Shown here one piece after another: positions 17,344-26,501 of a stretch of DNA of 64,000 bases. Position 1 is the first letter of the stretch. Each line of letters begins with the position of its first letter. The translations under genes and the position numbers were made by a program. Source of the DNA: Enorma massiliensis phI (GTDB lineage: Bacteria > Actinomycetota > Coriobacteriia > Coriobacteriales > Coriobacteriaceae); contig NZ_HE978575.1 of the NCBI RefSeq assembly GCF_000311845.1, forward strand, positions 332,210 to 396,209. The letters run 5' to 3'. Under the pieces are notes generated by a model that had not been told where the DNA came from, did not search any database, and was given only the letters and a program-made list of their open reading frames with translations.

Positions 17344-18247
17344 CGCGTCCGATGCATCCAAAGGGGCGCTTGTCGTTACCGCGCCCGCGAAGATTAACCT
17401 GTACCTCGGTGTTCACACGCAGCGAGATGACCGGGGCTATCATTGCGTTGATTCGGTCATGGCAGCGACGAGCCTAGCAGATGTTGTGACGCTTGCGCCG
17501 GCAGAGCGCCTTACGGTGCGCACCGTTCCCGAGGCAGATTTTCCCATGGAGCATAACACCGCCTACCGGGCGGCTTGTGCCTTGGGAGAGGCGTTTGGGC
17601 GAGAGCCATCGTTTGAGATTGTGATCGAGAAGCATATTCCGCTGCGTGCGGGGTTGGGCGGCCCATCATCAGATGCCGCGGCGACGCTCATGGGCCTCTG
17701 CCATGCATGGGGCATCAACCCGAGGGATGAGCGTGTCGATGCCATCGCTCGCTCCATTGGCGCCGATGTTCCCTTTTTCCTGTACGGGGCGCTCGCTTAT
17801 TGCGATGGTGCGGGAGACCGCCTGCGCGAGGCGTTTGAGCCGCTTGCGGGCGCGCCTATCGTGCTCGTGAAGCCCGTCTGCGCCGGTGTGACGGCCCGCG
17901 AGGCCTACGAGGTGTTCGACCAAGACCCGCCCGCCGCCGCCCCGCTCGAGCCGCTGCTCGAGGTCCTGCGGGCGCACGATGCCGCCGAGGTTCCGGCACA
18001 CATAGCGAATAACCTTGCTCCCGCGGCATGCGCGATCGCTCCCGAGATCGCAGGCGTTGTCTCGTGGCTGCGTGGCCAGGATGGGGTGCTTGCCGCCCAG
18101 GTGACTGGTTCCGGCGCCTGCTCGTTCGCGCTCTGCGAGAGTAGGGAGGCCGCTGAGCACATCGCGTGCGACGCTGATTCGAAGTGCGGATGGTGGTCAT
18201 GCGCAGCAACGATGGAGAAGTCCGGACTCTCTTTGCAAGTTTGCTAG
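17333..18247 (+). CDS. ispE: 4-diphosphocytidyl-2-C-methyl-D-erythritol kinase
   Basis: ATP-dependent step of the MEP isoprenoid pathway. GHMP kinase motifs: APAKINLYLGV at the N-terminus, the phosphate loop PLRAGLGGPSSDAAA, and the C-terminal VTGSGACSFAL. 304 residues, normal size. The start ATG 17333 lies inside veg, so translation is probably coupled. tRNA-Pro follows 38 bases after the stop. Confidence 0.96.
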   Translation: MSTSASDASKGALVVTAPAKINLYLGVHTQRDDRGYHCVDSVMAATSLADVVTLAPAERLTVRTVPEADFPMEHNTAYRAACALGEAFGREPSFEIVIEKHIPLRAGLGGPSSDAAATLMGLCHAWGINPRDERVDAIARSIGADVPFFLYGALAYCDGAGDRLREAFEPLAGAPIVLVKPVCAGVTAREAYEVFDQDPPAAAPLEPLLEVLRAHDAAEVPAHIANNLAPAACAIAPEIAGVVSWLRGQDGVLAAQVTGSGACSFALCESREAAEHIACDADSKCGWWSCAATMEKSGLSLQVC

Positions 18248-18285
18248 CATTGTGGCGCGCGTTCTGCTAACATACCTTCTGCTAA

Positions 18286-18362
18286 CGGGTTGTGGCTCAG
18301 TTTGGTAGAGCACCGCGTTCGGGACGCGGGGGTCGCTGGTTCAAATCCAGTCAACCCGACCA
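18286..18362 (+). tRNA. tRNA-Pro (anticodon CGG)
   Basis: Acceptor CGGGTTG / CAACCCG, anticodon stem CCGCG/CGCGG around TTCGGGA with anticodon CGG, T-arm CTGGTTCAAATCCAG, and encoded CCA. Confidence 0.96.
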
Positions 18363-18373
18363 GCGAATTCAGG

Positions 18374-18404
18374 CAGGCCAGGGCGATGAGCTCTGGCCTG
18401 TTTT
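18374..18404 (+). terminator. Terminator between tRNA-Pro and the convergent LuxR gene
   Basis: CAGGCCAGGGC-GATGA-GCTCTGGCCTG (10 pairs plus one G-U) followed by TTTT. It ends two bases before the stop of the opposite gene and may serve both directions. Confidence 0.8.
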
Positions 18405-18405
18405 G

Positions 18406-19854
18406 CTATCTCGTTGCAGCATGTGCAAGCTCCTCAACCAAATCGATAAGCTCCTGCTGGCTGTGGACGTCAATCTTCTTGTAGATGTGGCGTGTATGCG
18501 TTTTCACCGTGTTCGCCGAGATGGTGAGGCGCTCCATGATCGATTTCCCGCTATGTCCGCGGGCGAGCAGCCCCAAGATCTCTCGTTCGCGGGCGGTGAG
18601 ACCATGACGTTCGGCAAGCGAGTGCAGCGCGGCTTCTATGCCTTGGGCGTCGTCGGAAGGCGTGCGCGCGGGCCGCTCCTCGGCAACCTCAGCTGGAACG
18701 ATCGCCTGGAAGAAGCGGCGGAAGCGAAAGCCGTCGAGCCCGATCCACACGAAGCAGAAGATGACGATTGAGAGCAAGGCGCTCGTTATGAGCAAGGCAT
18801 CCGTCCAACCATTCGCCTGCGCAGCCATGATGCTCTCGGCGGCAGCGAACCCCACCGCAGACGAGCAGGACGAGACGGCGAACCCCAAGGGCACCACGGC
18901 GAGAGCACCTGTGGGATTGCGCGCCGCGATGCTCGCGAGGACCGAGAACATGAGCGCGTAGAAGCATTCTGAGCCGGCCTCGATGATCGTCGAGGTTACC
19001 GACGTGGGCAAGGAGCTCGCTGGCGTGAGCAGGAAACCGGCGATTACGGTTACCGTGCAGAGCCGGAACGCAGCGTCCTCATCGAAGGTGAAGCGTCGCG
19101 CGCGGCTCCATACGAGCAGAAGCGCACCGTAGGCGAGTGCAAGCAGCGCATACTGCCAACCCTGCATGGCGTTGAACCGCGTGGCGGTGGCGTAGCCGAA
19201 GGTGGTCTCGAACAGGGCTATGCATACGAAGAGCTTGCTCGAGAGCGGCACGAACGAGAAGGGGTTCGTCGTTTCGAGGTCGCGGGGGCTCGCCGCCTCG
19301 CGAATGCGGGCGAAGAGGTCGCGCTGGTTTACGGCGCCCGTTCCTATGAGCATGCCGAGCATGATAATGCCGAACAGAGCCGGCGCGGCCTCGGTGGCGG
19401 AGCGCAGAAGCGGCCAGATGGCGTACGAGATCGCGATGCCGGCAAGTGCGGCCACCATCGTGGGCGCGTTGCGCGGTATGCGCGAGAGCGCGAGTGCGGC
19501 GAGAATGGTTCCCCAACCTCGGCTCACGTTGAAGAGCGTATCGGTAACAAGGAAGAGCGTTCCGTCGGTAGGGTTGGCAAGAACGCTCTGCCACAGCAGC
19601 ATCGCGACCGCGCCGCACGCGGCAGCCGCGCATGAGCAGCCCGCAAGCGAAAGCGCCTTGGGGCATCGCCGCGCTACGATGGCAACGGGAACATAGAGCA
19701 GGCCCGAGATAAACACGCTCACATTCATGAGGTCCGTGGACGCCGTGGGCAGAAGCACGCTGTTGTGCATGAGCATGACAAGCGAGACGAGCGCGACGAG
19801 AAACACGGCGATCGACCACGGCAACGCGGGCAACTCTTTGCGCATTTCGGCCAT
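18406..19854 (-). CDS. Membrane-anchored LuxR-type transcription regulator
   Basis: 482 residues in two parts. Residues about 15-385 form roughly twelve hydrophobic helices in an MFS-like layout. The C-terminal 65 residues are a LuxR (GerE) helix-turn-helix: LTAREREILGLLARGHSGKSIMERLTISANTVKTHTR. Regulators of this architecture are expanded in Coriobacteriia; the ligand is unknown. ATG 19854 is chosen because GGGAGG lies 5 bases upstream; an in-frame ATG lies at 19872. It is divergent from the M20 amidohydrolase and carrier genes, so control of those is a reasonable guess but only inference. Confidence 0.88.
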   Translation of the reverse strand: MAEMRKELPALPWSIAVFLVALVSLVMLMHNSVLLPTASTDLMNVSVFISGLLYVPVAIVARRCPKALSLAGCSCAAAACGAVAMLLWQSVLANPTDGTLFLVTDTLFNVSRGWGTILAALALSRIPRNAPTMVAALAGIAISYAIWPLLRSATEAAPALFGIIMLGMLIGTGAVNQRDLFARIREAASPRDLETTNPFSFVPLSSKLFVCIALFETTFGYATATRFNAMQGWQYALLALAYGALLLVWSRARRFTFDEDAAFRLCTVTVIAGFLLTPASSLPTSVTSTIIEAGSECFYALMFSVLASIAARNPTGALAVVPLGFAVSSCSSAVGFAAAESIMAAQANGWTDALLITSALLSIVIFCFVWIGLDGFRFRRFFQAIVPAEVAEERPARTPSDDAQGIEAALHSLAERHGLTAREREILGLLARGHSGKSIMERLTISANTVKTHTRHIYKKIDVHSQQELIDLVEELAHAATR

Positions 19855-20055
19855 GTAACCTCCCTCACCCATTTGGGGTGATACCGTTTACCTGCTCGTT
19901 CGTACCGTTCGCGCTCACATGTGCCGGGTGAATTTTCCGACGCATGAAACATGGTGGCGCGCGCCCATGCGTTCGGGCGAGCAATGCTTTAGTATCGTTT
20001 CACGACCAAACCCATCGCGTCAAGCGGGGCATATGCAAAGTAAAGGAGCGATGTG

Positions 20056-21252
20056 ATGAGTACCGTAATCGATGAGGCAAAGGCGCTGCAGGAGCAGATT
20101 GTGCGCGATCGCCGTTGGCTGCACCAGCACCCGGAACTCGGCTTCGACTTGGACGAGACGTGCGCCTACGTGCGCGGGCGCCTGGAGGAAATGGGCTATG
20201 AGGTCTCGTCACCCTGCCAGGGCGCGCTCCTCGCGCAGGTGGGCGATCCGGCGGCCGGCCCGGTGTTCATGCTTCGTGCCGATATGGATGCCCTGCCGGT
20301 TCAGGAAATTACGGGGCTCGAGTTCGCCTCAACGAATAACAACATGCACGCGTGCGGCCATGACACGCACACCGCTATGCTGCTTGGCGCGGCGAAGATC
20401 CTGAAGGATCATGAGGCGGAGCTGAAGGGTTGCGTAAAGCTGCTCTTCCAGCCCGACGAGGAAGGTGTTGCTCCTGTGGAGTACTGCGGCGGTGACGCGG
20501 TGCTCGAGGCCGGCGTGCTCGAGAACCCGCATGTCGACGCGGTGGCGGCGCTGCACGTGCAAGCGCTCGAATTCGATGCCGGCGCCATCTATACGCGCAA
20601 GGGCACGATCTTCTCGTCGATCGACGATATCGATGTGCGCATCACCGGTCGCGGCGCGCACGGCTCCACCCCGCACCAGGGCATCGATCCCATCAACATC
20701 GCCTGCCATATCTACCAGGGTTTCCAAAACCTGATCGCGCGCGAGGTCGATCCTACGCAGACGTGCGTGGCAACGTTCGGCAGGATCGAATCGGGCCGCG
20801 CCGCGAACGTGATTCCCGATAGCGCTTCTATGCTCGGCACCCTGCGCACGCAGGATGCGGGCGTGCGCCAGGGCTTCAAGGAGCATGCGCAGCGCATGGT
20901 CAAGAGCATCGCCGAGGCGTTTGGCGGCACGGCGACCGTAGACTTCCTGCGCGGCGTGCCGAACACCTACAACGACCCTGCGCTTACTGAGGAGCTCGTG
21001 GGCTATGCGAACGAGCTTTTCGATGAGCCCGTGCAGGAGCTCGAAGCGCCGTTCTCCGGCACCGACGACCTTGCCATCATCGCCGAGAACGCCCCCACGA
21101 CCTACTTTATCCTCGGCACGGGCACGCTGCCGGGGCACGAGGGCTGCGGCATGCACCATCCCAACGTCGAGTTCGACGAGACGGTGTTCTGGAAGGGCTC
21201 TGCCCTGCTTGCCAACAGCGCGCTTTCCTATCTGAGTCGCCACGCGGAGTAG
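20056..21252 (+). CDS. M20 family amidohydrolase
   Basis: A 398-residue zinc-dependent amidohydrolase (IAA-amino acid hydrolase, hippuricase or N-acyl amino acid type). Visible metal and catalytic segments: HQHPELGFDLDET, LRADMDALPVQE, NMHACGHDTHTAMLLGAA, FQPDEEG, and the C-terminal HHPNVEFDE. The dimerisation (lid) domain has GRGAHGSTPHQGIDPI. AAAGGAG precedes ATG 20056. The YfcC carrier gene follows after 228 bases, suggesting import and deacylation of an acylated amino acid or peptide. The exact substrate is not readable. Confidence 0.92.
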   Translation: MSTVIDEAKALQEQIVRDRRWLHQHPELGFDLDETCAYVRGRLEEMGYEVSSPCQGALLAQVGDPAAGPVFMLRADMDALPVQEITGLEFASTNNNMHACGHDTHTAMLLGAAKILKDHEAELKGCVKLLFQPDEEGVAPVEYCGGDAVLEAGVLENPHVDAVAALHVQALEFDAGAIYTRKGTIFSSIDDIDVRITGRGAHGSTPHQGIDPINIACHIYQGFQNLIAREVDPTQTCVATFGRIESGRAANVIPDSASMLGTLRTQDAGVRQGFKEHAQRMVKSIAEAFGGTATVDFLRGVPNTYNDPALTEELVGYANELFDEPVQELEAPFSGTDDLAIIAENAPTTYFILGTGTLPGHEGCGMHHPNVEFDETVFWKGSALLANSALSYLSRHAE

Positions 21253-21480
21253 GACGACTTCGCGCGGCGGGGCACACGTGGGGCGTCGAGTGCGCGGCTG
21301 ACGCGCGCGGTCCTATGGAGAAGAGCCGTGCGGCTGGAGAACGGCCGCGCTCTCGACGCACCCCATTTCGAGGTTTCGTTGCGCCCGCCCGCGCACGCCT
21401 GCATCCGACCTACGATATTCTCAGCAAACAACGGTTGTACGTGCTGGCTTTACGGATGAGCCGGCGGAAAAGGAGGACTC

Positions 21481-22962
21481 ATGGCCGAAGCTGTCAAGAA
21501 AAAGAAGAAACGGGGCATGCCGACCTCGTTCACCATCCTCATCGGGTGCCTGATCTTCGTTGCTATCTGCACCTGGATCGTCGCGGCATTCACGCCCGAC
21601 GTTACGGGCGCAACCCTTGCCCAGGTTATGCGCGCACCGTTCGACGGCTTCAAGAACGCCATCGACGTCTGCCTTTTCGTGATCGTGCTCGGCGGCTTCC
21701 TTGCCATGGTGAACAAGACAGGCGCGCTCGATGCGGGCATCGCCACGCTCGTTCGCAAGCTTGGTGACCGCGATACGCTGCTCATCCCGGTGCTCATGCT
21801 CGCATTCGGCATCTGCGGCTCGACCTACGGCATGATGGAGGAGACCATCCCCTTCTACATCCTGCTTGCATCGGTGACCTTCGCCATGGGCTTCGATTCC
21901 ATGGTGGGCGCCCTCGTGGTGCTTCTGGGCGCCGGCCTGGGCACGCTCGGCTCCACGGTGAACCCGTTCTCGATCGCCATCGCGTCCTCGGCGCTCACCG
22001 ACATGGGCATCGCGGTCAATCAGGGCACGCTCATCGCCGTGGGCTTCCTGCTTTTCGTGATCTCTGAGGTCATGGGCATCGCCTTCGTGATGAACTATGC
22101 CAAGAAGGTCAAGGCCGACCGCTCCAGCTCTGCCATGACGGCCGATGAGCTCGCTCGCATGGACGCTGCCTATGCCGACGAGACTCGCGCCCTTGAGGAC
22201 GAGCAGGCTTCGAACCTTAAGAACGCCGTGCTCACGGGCAAGCAGAAGCTCGTGCTCGTGCTGTTCGCGCTTTCGTTCCTCATCATGATCGTGTCGTTCA
22301 TTCCGTGGGAGAGCTTCGGCATCAACATCTTCGCTATCGGCGGCACGGCCGACGATCCTTCGACGGCTTGGAGCGCCATCCTGACCGGCCTGCCGCTTGG
22401 CCAGTGGTACTTCACCGAGTGCGGCATCTGGTTCTTCGTGATCTCGATCGTGATCGGCTTCGTGGGCGGCCTGTCCGAGAAGGAGATCGTGAACACCTTC
22501 ATCGACGGCTGCTCCACCATGATCTCGACCGCCCTCGTGATCGCCGTGGCCCGCGCCATCTCGGTGCTCATGGCCGAGACCGGGCTCGATGTCTTCGTGC
22601 TCAACGCCGCTGCTAACGCCCTGCGCGGCGTCTCCGCGGTGGTCTTCGCCCCGGCGAGCTACGCGCTCTACTTCGTGCTCTCGTTCCTCATCCCGTCGAG
22701 CTCCGGCATGGCGACGGTTTCCATGCCCATCATGGGGCCGCTTGCCGACAACCTCGGCTTCTCGCCCGATATCATGATCATGATCTACGTCGCCGCGCAC
22801 GGCGTCGTGGCCATGATCACCCCCACGAACGGCGTTATCGTCTCGGGCCTGGAGCTCGCGCACACGAGCTACACCACGTTCCTCAAGCTTACGCTTAAGT
22901 TCTTCATCGCGCTCACCCTGGTGACCGCTGCCGTGCTCACGGTGCTCATGCTCGTCCTGTAG
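21481..22962 (+). CDS. YfcC family / C4-dicarboxylate-type anaerobic carrier
   Basis: A 493-residue integral membrane protein with about 12 hydrophobic helices and a basic N-terminus (KKKKKRG). It matches the YfcC/DcuC-type secondary carriers, with the two re-entrant Ser/Gly-rich segments GLGTLGSTVNPFSIAIASSA and FLIPSSSGMATVSMPIMGPL and the final MITPTNGVIVSGL. The real substrate is uncertain; relatives sit next to amidohydrolases and arginine-deiminase genes and are thought to move amino acids or peptides. GGAGGA precedes ATG 21481. Probably works with the adjacent M20 enzyme. Confidence 0.85.
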   Translation: MAEAVKKKKKRGMPTSFTILIGCLIFVAICTWIVAAFTPDVTGATLAQVMRAPFDGFKNAIDVCLFVIVLGGFLAMVNKTGALDAGIATLVRKLGDRDTLLIPVLMLAFGICGSTYGMMEETIPFYILLASVTFAMGFDSMVGALVVLLGAGLGTLGSTVNPFSIAIASSALTDMGIAVNQGTLIAVGFLLFVISEVMGIAFVMNYAKKVKADRSSSAMTADELARMDAAYADETRALEDEQASNLKNAVLTGKQKLVLVLFALSFLIMIVSFIPWESFGINIFAIGGTADDPSTAWSAILTGLPLGQWYFTECGIWFFVISIVIGFVGGLSEKEIVNTFIDGCSTMISTALVIAVARAISVLMAETGLDVFVLNAAANALRGVSAVVFAPASYALYFVLSFLIPSSSGMATVSMPIMGPLADNLGFSPDIMIMIYVAAHGVVAMITPTNGVIVSGLELAHTSYTTFLKLTLKFFIALTLVTAAVLTVLMLVL

Positions 22963-23057
22963 GGCAGCAATGAAGCAGGAGGAAACGGCTGGCTAAGCAG
23001 GAGGTTCAAGCCGCTCCTAAGCAAGCGCAGGGCCATCCAGCCTTACCGAACGCTTAC

Positions 23058-23096
23058 ATCGCCCGATGGCCAAACCGTGCCGTCGGGCGATGTTTT
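23058..23096 (+). terminator. Terminator after the YfcC carrier gene
   Basis: ATCGCCCGATGGC and GCCGTCGGGCGAT pair (one G-U) around CAAACCGT, followed by GTTTT. Confidence 0.8.
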
Positions 23097-23222
23097 GCCA
23101 GTATAGGAAGGTGTTTCGGAGGGATTGCCTAGACGCGTTGATAATATGGCGCGGTTGTCCGAGCAACGCTCGCGCGGTATACTCTTTCGAGCTTGTTTGA
23201 CGTGTAACTGGAGGAAATCGTT

Positions 23223-23483
23223 ATGATCCCTAAAGGTTTTGAGTGGATTGTCATCCTGGTCGTGGTCCTGGTCATCTTCGGGCCCAAGAACCTTCCAAAG
23301 CTCGGTAAGTCGCTTGGTTCCACGGTGAAGAACCTCCGTGAGGGCATGTCGGGCGACGATAAGACCGAGGAGGAGCCCGAGGAGAGCGCCGAGGACCGCG
23401 AGATTCGCGAGCTCGAGGAGAAGCTTGCCGAGGCAAAGAAGAAGAAGGAGTCCGGCGAGGACGAGGGCCCCATCTCCGAGTAA
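23223..23483 (+). CDS. tatA: Sec-independent protein translocase subunit TatA
   Basis: 86 residues: one N-terminal membrane helix (residues about 7-19), the FGPKNLPKLGKSLG hinge and amphipathic helix, then an acidic/lysine coiled tail. This is the pore-forming TatA/E component that moves folded proteins across the membrane. tatC is not in the window. The twin-arginine lipoprotein signal of PhnD (33544) is a possible client. GGAGG precedes ATG 23223. Confidence 0.93.
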   Translation: MIPKGFEWIVILVVVLVIFGPKNLPKLGKSLGSTVKNLREGMSGDDKTEEEPEESAEDREIRELEEKLAEAKKKKESGEDEGPISE

Positions 23484-23608
23484 GGCGCAGCCTTCATCAA
23501 GGAGCTTTGTTCTTCCTATAGAGCGCATGCGGCCGACCTCCCCACGCGGGCGGTCGGCCGTTATTATGGTGGGTCGATGGTAGAAACGGCGTTAAAGGAG
23601 TCTTCCGC

Positions 23609-24076
23609 ATGGCGAATGGCGAGGCACTGACCGACGAGGGCCGCAAGAAGCTCGAAGAGGAGCTTGCGTGGCGTGAGGGTGAACATAGGACTGAGATTGT
23701 CGAGCGCATCAAGGTCGCGCGCGACTTCGGCGACCTCTCGGAGAACTCCGAGTTCGATGATGCCAAGGAGGAGCAGGCCAAGAACGAGGCCCGCATCCGC
23801 GAGATCCGCAACACGCTCGCCCAGGTGGCCGAGTTCGACGCGGCGGGCATTCTTGGCGCTACGCTCGGTAGCACGGTGACCGTCGTCGACGCCGATGGCG
23901 AGATTCACGACTTCACGCTCGTGGGCTCGCGCGAGACCAATTCGCTCGAGAACCGCATCTCGATGGAGTCTCCGGTGGGCTCCGCCCTGGTGGGCCATGA
24001 GGTGGGCGAGACCGTCGAGGTCGTGCTGCCGTCTGGCAAGACGCGTACCTACACCATTACGAAGATCGCGCGCTAG
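23609..24076 (+). CDS. greA: Transcription elongation factor GreA
   Basis: 155 residues. The N-terminal coiled coil carries the DFGDLSENSEFDDAKEEQ tip with its acidic pair, and the C-terminal FKBP-like domain has GSTVTVVD, MESPVGSALVGHEVGETVEV and the YTITKI end. It rescues backtracked RNA polymerase by stimulating transcript cleavage. Followed by a terminator and then lysS, a common neighbour order in high-GC Gram-positives and Firmicutes. Confidence 0.97.
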   Translation: MANGEALTDEGRKKLEEELAWREGEHRTEIVERIKVARDFGDLSENSEFDDAKEEQAKNEARIREIRNTLAQVAEFDAAGILGATLGSTVTVVDADGEIHDFTLVGSRETNSLENRISMESPVGSALVGHEVGETVEVVLPSGKTRTYTITKIAR

Positions 24077-24106
24077 GCCCCGGGTCGAGCGCAGAGCCGA
24101 ATGCAT

Positions 24107-24141
24107 GCTCCCTGGGACCGCGAGGCCTCGGGGAGCTTTTT
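24107..24141 (+). terminator. Terminator of greA
   Basis: GCTCCC-TGGG and CCTCGGGGAGC pair around a GC-rich loop and run into TTTTT, about 30 bases after the greA stop. Confidence 0.75.
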
Positions 24142-24263
24142 GGTTCGCGGCGCTGGCGGGGCCGCATCGAGGCGATTCGGTTTGCAGTTCCAGCGGGGTC
24201 GCACCGAGTTTTACATGACGTTCTGGGCACATGGGGCCCACAGATAGCAAGGAGCAACAAGAT

Positions 24264-26270
24264 ATGAGCGAGACGCAGGAGAGCACGCAGAACGCGCCGG
24301 AGGCGGTGTCGACGCTGAATGACGAGCGCGCCCATCGCCTGTCCAAGCGCGCTGCCATCATGGAGGCCGGCGGCAATCCGTATCCGGAGCATTCCGAGGT
24401 TACGGCGCATGTCGTCGACATCGAGGCCAAGTATGCCGACCTCGAGGCGGGCGAAGACACCGATGACGTGGTGAGCATCGGTGGCCGCATCATGGCCAAG
24501 CGCGGCCAGGGAAAGATCGCCTTCGTGGTGGTGCGCGATACCACCGCCGAGATCCAGCTCTTCTGCCGCATCAACGAGATGCGCGAGGAGGACTGGGCCC
24601 TGCTGCAGGACCTGGACCTGGGCGACATCATCAACGTGACGGGCGTGATCGTGCGCACCAAGCGCGGCCAGCTCTCCATCGCTCCGAAGCGCCTGACGCT
24701 GCTCTCCAAGGCGGTCCGCCCGCTGCCCGAGAAGTTCCACGGCCTCTCCGACAAGGAGACTCGTTACCGCCAGCGCTACGTGGACCTCATCATGAACGAC
24801 GACGTGCGCGAGACCTTCCGCAAGCGCTCGGCGATTGTCAGCGCTTTCCGCCGTTACATGGAGGACAACGGCTACATGGAGGTGGAGACCCCCATCCTGC
24901 AGACCATCCAGGGCGGCGCCACCGCGAAGCCGTTTATCACGCACTTCAACGCGCTCAACCAGGAGTGCTATCTGCGCATCGCTACCGAGCTGCACCTGAA
25001 GCGCCTGCTCGTGGGCGGCTATGAGCGCGTGTTCGAAATCGGCCGCATCTTCCGCAACGAGGGCATGGACCAGACGCACAACCCCGAGTTCACCACCATG
25101 GAGGCCTATCGCGCCTACAGCGACCTCGAGGGCATGAAGGAGCTCGCCGAGGGCGTCATCAAGGCTGCCGCGAAGGCGGTCGGGCTCGAGGGTGCCATCG
25201 TGTACCAGGACCAGGAGATCGACCTCTTCGGCGAGTGGCCGAGCCGCTCCATGACGGAGATTGTTTCCGAGGTCATGGGTCGTGAGCTCAACCTCGATAC
25301 GCCGATTGAGGAGCTTCGCGCTGCGGCCGCTGAGTGCGGCATCGACGTCAACCCCGCTTGGGGCGCGGGCAAGCTCATCGCCGAGATCTACGACGAGAAG
25401 GGCGAGGAGAGCCTCATCAACCCGACCTTCGTGTGCGATTACCCCGTCGAGGTGAGCCCGCTTGCCAAGCGCCGCGAGGACGACCCGCGTCTCACGCACC
25501 GCTTCGAGCTGGTTATCGCCGGCCATGAGTATGCCAACGCGTTCTCCGAGCTCAACGACCCGGTGGACCAGGCCGAGCGCTTCGCCAAGCAGATGGAGGA
25601 GAAGGCCGGCGGCGACGACGAAGCCATGGAGTACGACGAGGATTACGTGCGTGCGCTCGAGTACGGCATGCCTCCCGCGGGCGGTATCGGCATCGGCATC
25701 GACCGCGTGGTCATGCTGCTCACCAATTCCGCGAGCATCCGCGACGTGCTGCTGTTCCCGCACATGCGCCCCGAGAAGGGAAGCGTCTCCGGTGCCGCCG
25801 CACAGGCTGCTAAGGATGCCGCGCAGGCGGCTCAGGATGGTGCGGCGGGCGTTGCCATCGCTCCGAGCAAGATTCCTACCATCGATCCGTCCAAGATCGT
25901 GGTCGAGCCGCTCTTCGAGGACTTCGTGGACTTCGATACGTTCAGCAAGAGCGATTTCCGTGCGGTCAAGATCAAGAGCTGCGAGCCGGTGCCCAAGAGC
26001 AAGAAGCTGCTGAAGTTCACCATGGACGACGGCTCGGGCACGGACCGCGTGATCCTGTCCGGCATCAGCATGTACTACGAGCCGGAGGATCTGGTGGGCA
26101 AGACCTGCATCGCCATCACCAACTTGCCGCCGCGCAAGATGATGGGCATCGATTCATGCGGCATGCTCATCAGTGCCGTGCACGCGGAAGGCGAGGGCGA
26201 TGACGCCGAGGAGCGCCTAAACCTCCTCATGGTCGATGATGCCATTCCGGCAGGTGCCAAGCTGTACTAA
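24264..26270 (+). CDS. lysS: Lysyl-tRNA synthetase (class II) fused to a C-terminal tRNA-binding domain
   Basis: 668 residues, about 160 more than usual LysS. The N-terminal OB-fold anticodon domain and the class II core are complete (RYRQRYVDLI, motif 2 VFEIGRIFRNEGMD, motif 3 GIGIGIDRVVMLL), ending near residue 515 at LLFPHMRPEKG. An Ala/Gln-rich linker of about 30 residues follows. The last 120 residues match the EMAPII/Trbp111 OB domain otherwise found at the end of MetG: DFRAVKIKSCEPVPKSKKLL, VILSGISMYYEPEDLVGK and ITNLPPRKMMGIDSCGML. This domain binds the tRNA outer corner and would raise tRNA affinity. AAGGAG lies before ATG 24264. No frame break is present, so the fusion looks real. 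Confidence 0.95.
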   Translation: MSETQESTQNAPEAVSTLNDERAHRLSKRAAIMEAGGNPYPEHSEVTAHVVDIEAKYADLEAGEDTDDVVSIGGRIMAKRGQGKIAFVVVRDTTAEIQLFCRINEMREEDWALLQDLDLGDIINVTGVIVRTKRGQLSIAPKRLTLLSKAVRPLPEKFHGLSDKETRYRQRYVDLIMNDDVRETFRKRSAIVSAFRRYMEDNGYMEVETPILQTIQGGATAKPFITHFNALNQECYLRIATELHLKRLLVGGYERVFEIGRIFRNEGMDQTHNPEFTTMEAYRAYSDLEGMKELAEGVIKAAAKAVGLEGAIVYQDQEIDLFGEWPSRSMTEIVSEVMGRELNLDTPIEELRAAAAECGIDVNPAWGAGKLIAEIYDEKGEESLINPTFVCDYPVEVSPLAKRREDDPRLTHRFELVIAGHEYANAFSELNDPVDQAERFAKQMEEKAGGDDEAMEYDEDYVRALEYGMPPAGGIGIGIDRVVMLLTNSASIRDVLLFPHMRPEKGSVSGAAAQAAKDAAQAAQDGAAGVAIAPSKIPTIDPSKIVVEPLFEDFVDFDTFSKSDFRAVKIKSCEPVPKSKKLLKFTMDDGSGTDRVILSGISMYYEPEDLVGKTCIAITNLPPRKMMGIDSCGMLISAVHAEGEGDDAEERLNLLMVDDAIPAGAKLY

Positions 26271-26295
26271 GGCTTGAGATAACGCACGGTAAAAG

Positions 26296-26369
26296 GCGGG
26301 GCGGATGCCATATCATACGCCCCGCATGCAAAAACGGCGCCGCAGCTCATATCGGGCTGCGGCGCCGTT
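26296..26369 (+). terminator. Double hairpin after lysS
   Basis: First stem GCGGGGC/GCCCCGC (26296-26325). Second stem AACGGCGCCGCAGC with a perfect 14-base complement (26333-26369). The T run after each is weak, so termination is likely but not of textbook form. The second may also act for the convergent zinc-ribbon gene. Confidence 0.6.
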
Positions 26370-26501
26370 CGCTTAATTCAAATGGGTTGCGCTTCTCGAC
26401 GTGAATCGCCTGCGCATCCGAGGCGCATGCGCCCGCTTCTCAAAGTGGATCGCGCCAACTTCGAGGCGGTCACACACGGTGCAAGGCAGATGCCTGCGCT
26501 C

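Noticed and set aside
24057..25763. Minus-strand open frame opposite lysS (568 codons)
   Set aside because: Shadow of lysS with no ribosome site or family motif.
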